Origin: Porticoccus sp041395745
GTDB taxonomy: Bacteria; Pseudomonadota; Gammaproteobacteria; Pseudomonadales; Porticoccaceae
Length of the DNA: 64,000 nucleotides
NCBI GenBank assembly: GCA_041395745.1
Contig: JAWKZV010000003.1
Coordinates: 124,001-188,000 of the forward strand
Direction of reading: 5' to 3'
A program made the translations under genes and the position numbers. The notes under the pieces are model-generated. The model searched no databases. It worked only from the letters and a program-made list of their open reading frames with translations, and had not been told where the DNA came from. Below are positions 58,791-64,000 of the stretch, piece by piece; within the stretch, counting starts at the first letter, position 1, and each line of letters opens with the position of its first letter.

Positions 58791-59753
58791 ATGAACGAAT
58801 CCACCCCCATAGCCCTGTTTGCCTTTGCCCTGTCCATCACCGGACCGATCTTCCTGGTGGTGCTGCTGGGGCTGTTCCTGAAACGCATCGGCCAGATTCC
58901 CGGCCAGTTCGTCAAACCCGCCTCGGACCTGGTGTTCAACGTCGGGCTGCCGGTGGTGCTGTTCCTCAGTATCTACCGGGCGGACCTGGAACATTTCGAC
59001 ATGGGCGTGCCGCTGCTGGTGGCGGTTCCCCTAACGATACTGCTGTTCGCCCTGTCCTGGCCGGTGGGTAAACTGCTGACCCGCAACGGCGCGGACCAGG
59101 GCATCTTTGTGCAGGGGGCATTTCGCGGCAACCTGGCAGTGATCGGGCTGGCCTTCTGCAACAACGCCTACGGCCAGGTGGGACTGGCCACCGCGGCGGT
59201 GCCGATTGCGCTGCTGACGGTGCTCTACAACGTGCTGGCGGTGGTGGCGCTGAACCCGCTGCAGAGCGGCGACGGCCGTTCACCGCTACGACGGATGGTG
59301 CGCAATACCTTCCGCAACCCGCTGCTGATCAGTATTGCGCTGGGCTTCCTGATGAAGTTCAGCGGTCTGGCGCTGCCGAAACTGCTGGAATCCACCGGCA
59401 ACTATTTCGCCCAGATGACCCTGCCGCTGGCGCTGCTGTGCATCGGCGCCTCCATGAATCTGGGCGCGCTGTCCCACTCCGGGGCCAGCACGCTGGGTGC
59501 CTCATTGATGAAGTTGATCGCGATGCCGGTGCTGATTGTGAGCACTGCTGCCTGGCTGGGCGTGCAGGGGATGGCGATGGGGATTCTGTTTTTCCTCACC
59601 TCGTCACCCACCGCCGTGGCCAGTTTCATTCAGGTCCGGGCGATGGGCGGCAACGGTGAACTGGCCGCCAACATGGTGGTGCTGTCCACCCTGCTGGGAA
59701 TGGTGACAGTGACCGGAGGACTGTTAGTCCTCAAGGCACTGGGTCTGGTTTAA
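58791..59753 (+). CDS. AEC-family (auxin efflux carrier-like) transporter
   Basis: 320 residues, ten predicted membrane segments in two inverted halves with the crossover blocks 'VFNVGLPVVLFLSIYR' and 'LLCIGASMNLGAL'. 'FLTSSPTAVASFIQVRAMGGN' is typical of bacterial AEC proteins, which carry malate, malonate or other organic acids. Divergent from the DMT gene. Confidence 0.9.
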   Translation: MNESTPIALFAFALSITGPIFLVVLLGLFLKRIGQIPGQFVKPASDLVFNVGLPVVLFLSIYRADLEHFDMGVPLLVAVPLTILLFALSWPVGKLLTRNGADQGIFVQGAFRGNLAVIGLAFCNNAYGQVGLATAAVPIALLTVLYNVLAVVALNPLQSGDGRSPLRRMVRNTFRNPLLISIALGFLMKFSGLALPKLLESTGNYFAQMTLPLALLCIGASMNLGALSHSGASTLGASLMKLIAMPVLIVSTAAWLGVQGMAMGILFFLTSSPTAVASFIQVRAMGGNGELAANMVVLSTLLGMVTVTGGLLVLKALGLV

Positions 59754-59762
59754 CTGTCTGGT

Positions 59763-60182
59763 TTAGGAATTGGCGGCAACGCGACTCATGTAGGTCGCGC
59801 TGACGGTATCCCTGGTCACCAGGTGATTCATCAGCCAGCTGGGGAAACGGCGTGACAGGTAGTCCCTGAGGCGCGCCACGTCCCGACCCTCGCTCCAGCT
59901 CCGATATTCCGCCTCCATTTCCCCCAGCACCCGCAGGTGCTCGGCCAGATGCAGCGCATGGGCCGGGAAATGAGTGGCTTCCATTTCGCGGTTCTCGTGA
60001 TCAAAGTGCTGTCGGTGGTGCTCGACCAGTTCCTGCATCAGGGAGTCGATGCGGTCGGCGACGAACTGCGGGTCATCCAGGTTAATCAACGCTTCCAGTC
60101 GGTTGGCGATCGCCAGCGCTTGCTGGTTTTCGCGGTTCATGAACTCCATATCGACTTTGGGAATATTGTGGTGATCGAACAT
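59763..60182 (-). CDS. Hemerythrin-like protein
   Basis: 139 residues. Four-helix bundle with His/Glu/Asp spacing of a di-iron hemerythrin: 'FDHHNIPKVDMEFMNRENQQAL', 'ELVEHHRQHFDHENREME', 'HALHLAEHLRVLGEMEAEY', 'LSRRFPSWLMNHLVTRDT'. Probably binds oxygen or senses redox/iron. Convergent with the AEC gene and divergent from the M16 peptidase. Confidence 0.88.
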   Translation of the reverse strand: MFDHHNIPKVDMEFMNRENQQALAIANRLEALINLDDPQFVADRIDSLMQELVEHHRQHFDHENREMEATHFPAHALHLAEHLRVLGEMEAEYRSWSEGRDVARLRDYLSRRFPSWLMNHLVTRDTVSATYMSRVAANS

Positions 60183-60401
60183 AAGGGGAACCCTCTCGTT
60201 GAATTAGCAACCTCCCTCAAAGCTGATTTTTACGCCTTGACCTGCATCAACACCACACTACTTTGGCATCATAGACACCGCACTTTGGCACAAGAGCCAC
60301 GCCCTTTGGCACCATCCAATCCGCGGCCAACCATCATGGATATACGCCCTGACGGCGAGTAAGATACTGGTTTTGCCCGAATACCTGACCGAGGTCGTTC
60401 T

Positions 60402-63320
60402 ATGAGTCTACAGGCACATCCCGCTTTCGAATTTCTGCGCAGTGAGCGCGTGGAGTCCCTGAACATTGACGTGGCGGAATACCGTCACCGCAAGACCGGC
60501 GCCCAGCACATACACATCAGCGCCGACAACCCGGAAAACGTATTCCTGGTGGCCCTGCGCACGGTGCCCCACGACTCCACCGGGGTCGCCCACATCCTCG
60601 AACACACGGCGCTCTGCGGCAGTGAAAAGTACCCGGTGCGCGACCCGTTCTTCATGATGATCCGGCGCTCCCTGAACACCTTCATGAACGCCATGACCAG
60701 TTCCGACTGGACCGCCTACCCGTTCGCCAGCCAGAACCGCAAGGACTTCAACAACCTGCTGGATGTGTACCTGGACGCGGTGTTCTTCTCGCGGCTGGAC
60801 GAGCTGGACTTCTGCCAGGAAGGCCACCGGGTGGAGTTCGAGGAGCCGAACAACCCGAACTCGCCGCTGGTCTACAAGGGCGTGGTGTTCAATGAGATGA
60901 AGGGGGCCATGAGTTCGATTCCGGCCACCCTGTGGCACACCATGTGCGAATACCTCTACCCCACCACCACCTACCACTACAACAGCGGTGGCGACCCGAC
61001 CTGTATTCCGGATCTCACCTACCAGCAGCTCAAGGATTTCTACAAAACTCACTACCACCCGTCCAACGCCATTTTTATGACGTTCGGCGATATTCCAGTG
61101 GCAGAGTTGCAGGGGGATTTCGAAGACAAGGCATTGAGCCGTTTCGACAAGCTGGATGTGAACATCGCAGTGCCTGACGAGCAGCGCTACAACGCGCCGC
61201 TGGCGATAGAGAAGCCCTATGCCTTCAATGAAGAGGGCAGCACCGAAGAGAAAACCCACATCATCGTGGGCTGGCTGCTGGGCAAGGCCACCGATCTGGA
61301 AGCCAGCATGGAGGCGCACCTGCTGAGCAGCGTACTGCTGGACAACAGCGCCTCACCGCTGCAGAAAGCCCTGGAAACCACCGAGCTGGGCTCCGCCCCT
61401 TCGCCCCTGTGTGGACTGGACGACTCCCAGCGGGAGCTGTGCTTCATCTGCGGCATCGAGGGCAGCGAGGCGGACCGCGCCGAAGCCCTGGAGCAAATGC
61501 TGCTCGACGTGCTGCGGGACGTGGCGGAAAACGGCATTCCCCAAGAACAACTGGAGGCATCCCTGCACCAGCTGGAACTGCAACAGCGGGAGATCGGCGG
61601 TGACGGCCACCCCTACGGCCTGCAGCTAATCCTCACCTCTCTCACCAGTGCCACCCACCGCGGCGATCCCATCGCGTTGCTGAACCTGGACCCGGTGCTG
61701 GAAAAACTGCGCGCCGAAATTCAGGACCCGGAATACATCAAGCAACTGGCCCGCAAGCTGCTGCTGGACAACCCGCACCGGGTGCGTCTCACCATGGTGC
61801 CGGACAGCAAGCTGTCGGCCCAGCGGGATGCCGAGGAAACGGAAAAACTGGCAGCCATCAAGGACAGCCTCGACGACGCCGGCAAACAGGCTGTAGTGGC
61901 CCGCGCCGAAGCCCTGAAACAGCGGCAGGAGAGGAAGGACGACGAGTCCATCCTGCCCAAGGTGGGTCTGGAAGACGTGCCCCCGGAAATGGCCTACGTG
62001 GCCGTCACCGAGCGGCAATCCGCCCCGCTGCCGCTGACCAGCTACGGCGCCGGCACCAACGGCCTGGTCTACCAGCAGATCATCCTGCCACTGCCCGCCC
62101 TAAGCGACGAGCAGCTGGACCTGCTGCCGATCTACTGCCAGAGCCTCACCGAACTGGGGGTCGGCGACAAGGATTACCTGGCCACCCAACTGTGGCAATC
62201 GCAGGTGTGCGGCAGCATCAACGCCTATGCCACTGTGCGCGGCAAACCGGACAATGAGCAGGCGCTGTCCGGCTTCATGACCCTGTCTTCCAAGGGCCTG
62301 ACCCGCAACCAGGACGCCCTGACCGAACTGATGCAGGCCACCCTGGAGCAGGTGCGCTTTGAAGAGCTGTCGCGCATCCGTGAATTGATTGCCCAGACCC
62401 GCGCCCGCCGCGAGACCAGCGTCACCGGCAGCGGCCACAGCCTGGCCATGGCGGCGGCTGCCAGCGGCATCAGCCCCGGCGCCAAGCTGGCTCACCACTG
62501 GAGCGGCCTGGCGGGCATTCGCCAGATCAAGAAGCTGGATGCGGCGCTGGCCGACAAGGGCAAATTACAAAGCCTGGCCGAACAACTGGCTGGCATTCAC
62601 CAGTTGATGCTCAGCGCGCCCAGGCAATACCTGCTGGTGGGCGAAGACGAGAAGCTGAGCGACTACAAGCAGACCCTGCAACAGCACTTCGCGCCGATCA
62701 CCAACCTGGACTTCCAGTCCTTCAGCCAGCCGGAAATTCACCAGCCGGTGGCGGAGCTGTGGAAGACCAGCACCCAGGTGAATTTCTGTGCCAAGGCCTA
62801 CCCGACAGTGCCGGTATCCCATCCGGATGCCGCGCCGCTGACAGTGCTGGGCGGTTTCCTGCGCAACGGCTACCTGCACCGGGCCATCCGCGAACAGGGC
62901 GGCGCCTACGGCGGCGGAGCCAGCCAGGAGAACAACATCGCGGCATTCCGCTTCTTCTCCTATCGCGACCCGCGCATCGAGGGCACCCTCAATGACTTCG
63001 ACGCCTCCCTCAACTGGCTGCAAAACGAAACTCACGAGTGGCGCCAGGTGGAGGAAGCCATCCTCGGCGTGATCAGCAGTCTCGACAAACCCGGCTCACC
63101 CGCCGGCGAAGCCAAGGAGACCTTCCACGCGGAACTCTATGGACGCAGCCGCGAAGTGCGCGAACTCTTCCGCAACCGGGTACGCCAGGTACAACTGGAT
63201 GACCTGAAGCGGGTGGCTGCCACCTACCTGACCCCGGAGCGGGCCAGCACTGCGGTGATCACCAACCCCGACCAGGGCAAGCTGGCGGACACCCTGAAAC
63301 TGACGCCGGAATCCCTGTAG
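60402..63320 (+). CDS. M16C-family zinc metallopeptidase (presequence-protease-like)
   Basis: 972 residues. The inverted zinc motif HILEH (64-68) stands in 'GVAHILEHTALCGSEKYPVRDPFF', with the downstream Glu in the 'VVFNEMKGAMSS' area. Two M16 halves joined by a hinge, of PreP/insulinase size; the later 'REQGGAYGGGAS' near residue 830 is the substrate-binding R/Y block. No signal peptide, so it probably degrades peptides in the cytoplasm. Its stop overlaps the next gene's start by one base. Confidence 0.93.
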   Translation: MSLQAHPAFEFLRSERVESLNIDVAEYRHRKTGAQHIHISADNPENVFLVALRTVPHDSTGVAHILEHTALCGSEKYPVRDPFFMMIRRSLNTFMNAMTSSDWTAYPFASQNRKDFNNLLDVYLDAVFFSRLDELDFCQEGHRVEFEEPNNPNSPLVYKGVVFNEMKGAMSSIPATLWHTMCEYLYPTTTYHYNSGGDPTCIPDLTYQQLKDFYKTHYHPSNAIFMTFGDIPVAELQGDFEDKALSRFDKLDVNIAVPDEQRYNAPLAIEKPYAFNEEGSTEEKTHIIVGWLLGKATDLEASMEAHLLSSVLLDNSASPLQKALETTELGSAPSPLCGLDDSQRELCFICGIEGSEADRAEALEQMLLDVLRDVAENGIPQEQLEASLHQLELQQREIGGDGHPYGLQLILTSLTSATHRGDPIALLNLDPVLEKLRAEIQDPEYIKQLARKLLLDNPHRVRLTMVPDSKLSAQRDAEETEKLAAIKDSLDDAGKQAVVARAEALKQRQERKDDESILPKVGLEDVPPEMAYVAVTERQSAPLPLTSYGAGTNGLVYQQIILPLPALSDEQLDLLPIYCQSLTELGVGDKDYLATQLWQSQVCGSINAYATVRGKPDNEQALSGFMTLSSKGLTRNQDALTELMQATLEQVRFEELSRIRELIAQTRARRETSVTGSGHSLAMAAAASGISPGAKLAHHWSGLAGIRQIKKLDAALADKGKLQSLAEQLAGIHQLMLSAPRQYLLVGEDEKLSDYKQTLQQHFAPITNLDFQSFSQPEIHQPVAELWKTSTQVNFCAKAYPTVPVSHPDAAPLTVLGGFLRNGYLHRAIREQGGAYGGGASQENNIAAFRFFSYRDPRIEGTLNDFDASLNWLQNETHEWRQVEEAILGVISSLDKPGSPAGEAKETFHAELYGRSREVRELFRNRVRQVQLDDLKRVAATYLTPERASTAVITNPDQGKLADTLKLTPESL

Positions 63321-63724
63321 TGTTTGAATACCGCATCGAACCGCGCTTTTCCGAAACAGACGCCCTCGGCCACATCAACAACACTGTGGTGCCGGTGTGG
63401 TTCGAAGCGGCGCGCTCGGACATCTTCCGCATGGTGCACCCGCGCCTGACTCGTGAGGACTGGCCGATGATCCTGGCGGGCATCAAGGTGGATTTTGTCG
63501 ACCAGATTCACCTGGGCGGCGAAGTCACCGTGAAAACCGGCATCCAGAAAATCGGCACCAAGTCGTTCACCGTGGGCCAGCAGGCCTACCAGCACGATAA
63601 GCTGGTGGCGCGCGGCGAAGCTGTACTGGTGTGGTTCGACTACCGGCAGCAGGCCTCCCAGCCGATCCCGGAAGACGTGCGCGCGCTGCTGCAACCGCAT
63701 CTGCTGGAAAACAGTCCCGCATGA
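63320..63724 (+). CDS. Acyl-CoA thioesterase (hotdog fold, YbgC/FadM type)
   Basis: 134 residues starting at GTG 63320, which shares one base with the TAG of the peptidase gene. 'PRFSETDALGHINNTVVPVWFEAAR' contains the catalytic Asp in the usual 'D..GH.NN' motif. Such enzymes hydrolyse acyl-CoAs. The stop overlaps the cmoA ATG (ATGA), so peptidase, thioesterase and cmoA appear to form one transcript. Confidence 0.9.
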   Translation: MFEYRIEPRFSETDALGHINNTVVPVWFEAARSDIFRMVHPRLTREDWPMILAGIKVDFVDQIHLGGEVTVKTGIQKIGTKSFTVGQQAYQHDKLVARGEAVLVWFDYRQQASQPIPEDVRALLQPHLLENSPA

Positions 63725-64000
63725 GCAAAGACAACATCTACGCCGAGCCGCAATTGACCATTGCTGGCTTTCGCTTTGACCGGGCCGTGGCGTCGGTCTT
63801 CCCGGACATGATCAAGCGCTCGGTGCCGGGCTACGAAACCATCATTGCCATGACCGGCACCCTGGCGGAGCGCTATGCCCAGCCCGGCAGCCGCTGCTAT
63901 GACCTGGGCTGCTCCCTGGGAGCCTCCACCATCGCCATGCGCCACCATATTCCCCACGACGATTGCCAGATCATCGCCGTGGACAACAGCCAGGCCATGC
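63721..64000 (+). CDS. cmoA: Carboxy-SAM synthase CmoA, N-terminal part
   Basis: The first 93 codons; the gene runs off the right edge. 'FDRAVASVFPDMIKRSVPGYETIIAM' and SAM motif 'YDLGCSLGASTIAMRHHI' match CmoA. It converts SAM and prephenate to carboxy-SAM, used by CmoB to make cmo5U34. trhP and cmoM of the same pathway lie at 16.5-19.2 kb. Confidence 0.93.
   Translation, partial: MSKDNIYAEPQLTIAGFRFDRAVASVFPDMIKRSVPGYETIIAMTGTLAERYAQPGSRCYDLGCSLGASTIAMRHHIPHDDCQIIAVDNSQAM

Noticed and set aside
1..64000. CRISPR arrays, prophage, transposases
   Set aside because: No regularly spaced repeats, phage structural genes, or transposase/recombinase motifs were seen on either strand.

Overview
The window reads as a typical stretch of chromosome from a marine-type gammaproteobacterium. 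The gene set (glnS/cysS, ppiB/lpxH, acnB, alaA, pdxB, xni-epmC, rlmM, gcvR-like, trmL, mnmC, cmoA) is gammaproteobacterial. The core is clearly GC-rich. The intracellular PHB depolymerase, CyaB-like cyclase and PA1571-like small protein suggest the Cellvibrionales/Pseudomonadales side, perhaps Microbulbifer-like; the genus is an inference only. I see no rRNA, prophage, IS element or CRISPR array.

Layout. 0-10 kb: cysS start and glnS (minus), an EamA transporter, ppiB, lpxH, a MacAB-like export operon (adaptor, ATPase, two permeases, one frameshifted) and an unusual PyrD-PyrK fusion. 10-20 kb: an AT-rich HEPN-like gene, miaE, a GST, acnB with a long structured leader, phaZ, trhP, a DnaJ membrane protein, cmoM, tRNA-Arg and rsmE. 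20-30 kb: a second GST, an exported DUF3015/DUF4105/lipoprotein-hydrolase group, tRNA-Ser, a nitroreductase, an adenylate cyclase, the operon yadG(frameshifted)-yadH-queF, and tRNA-Gly and tRNA-Glu. 30-45 kb: msrB, alaA, a NAD-kinase-like protein, the operon ggct-epmC-xni-pdxB, the tightly overlapped operon methyltransferase-yheU-hydrolase-rlmM, a gcvR-like gene, a VIT1 transporter, trmL, fldB, mnmC and a DUF502 protein.

45-57 kb is the accessory part. A Crp/Fnr regulator (frameshifted) and a DUF4142 gene share a nearly identical 18-bp palindromic operator placed as for class II activation. A degenerate copy of a small gene (47.25 kb) and its intact copy (54.2 kb) lie in the same orientation and bracket about 7 kb. 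That segment holds a DsbA-like oxidoreductase, a rhodanese, a Baeyer-Villiger monooxygenase followed by a serine esterase, and a divergent AraC regulator. This looks like a ketone-to-ester-to-acid/alcohol catabolic cassette. Next comes a macro-domain protein and then what looks like a small cluster of integron cassettes without an integrase: three attC-like sites flank a TIR-domain protein and an unknown protein. 57-64 kb returns to core genes: a DMT transporter with a leader-ORF/terminator arrangement, an AEC transporter, hemerythrin, an M16 peptidase, a thioesterase and the start of cmoA.

A functional theme is tRNA anticodon-loop modification: miaE, trhP, cmoM, queF, trmL, mnmC and cmoA all lie here, three of them in the cmo5U34 pathway. 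Four genes carry frameshifts. Three of these are single missing bases, two of them inside A/T homopolymers, so sequencing error is a serious alternative to gene loss.
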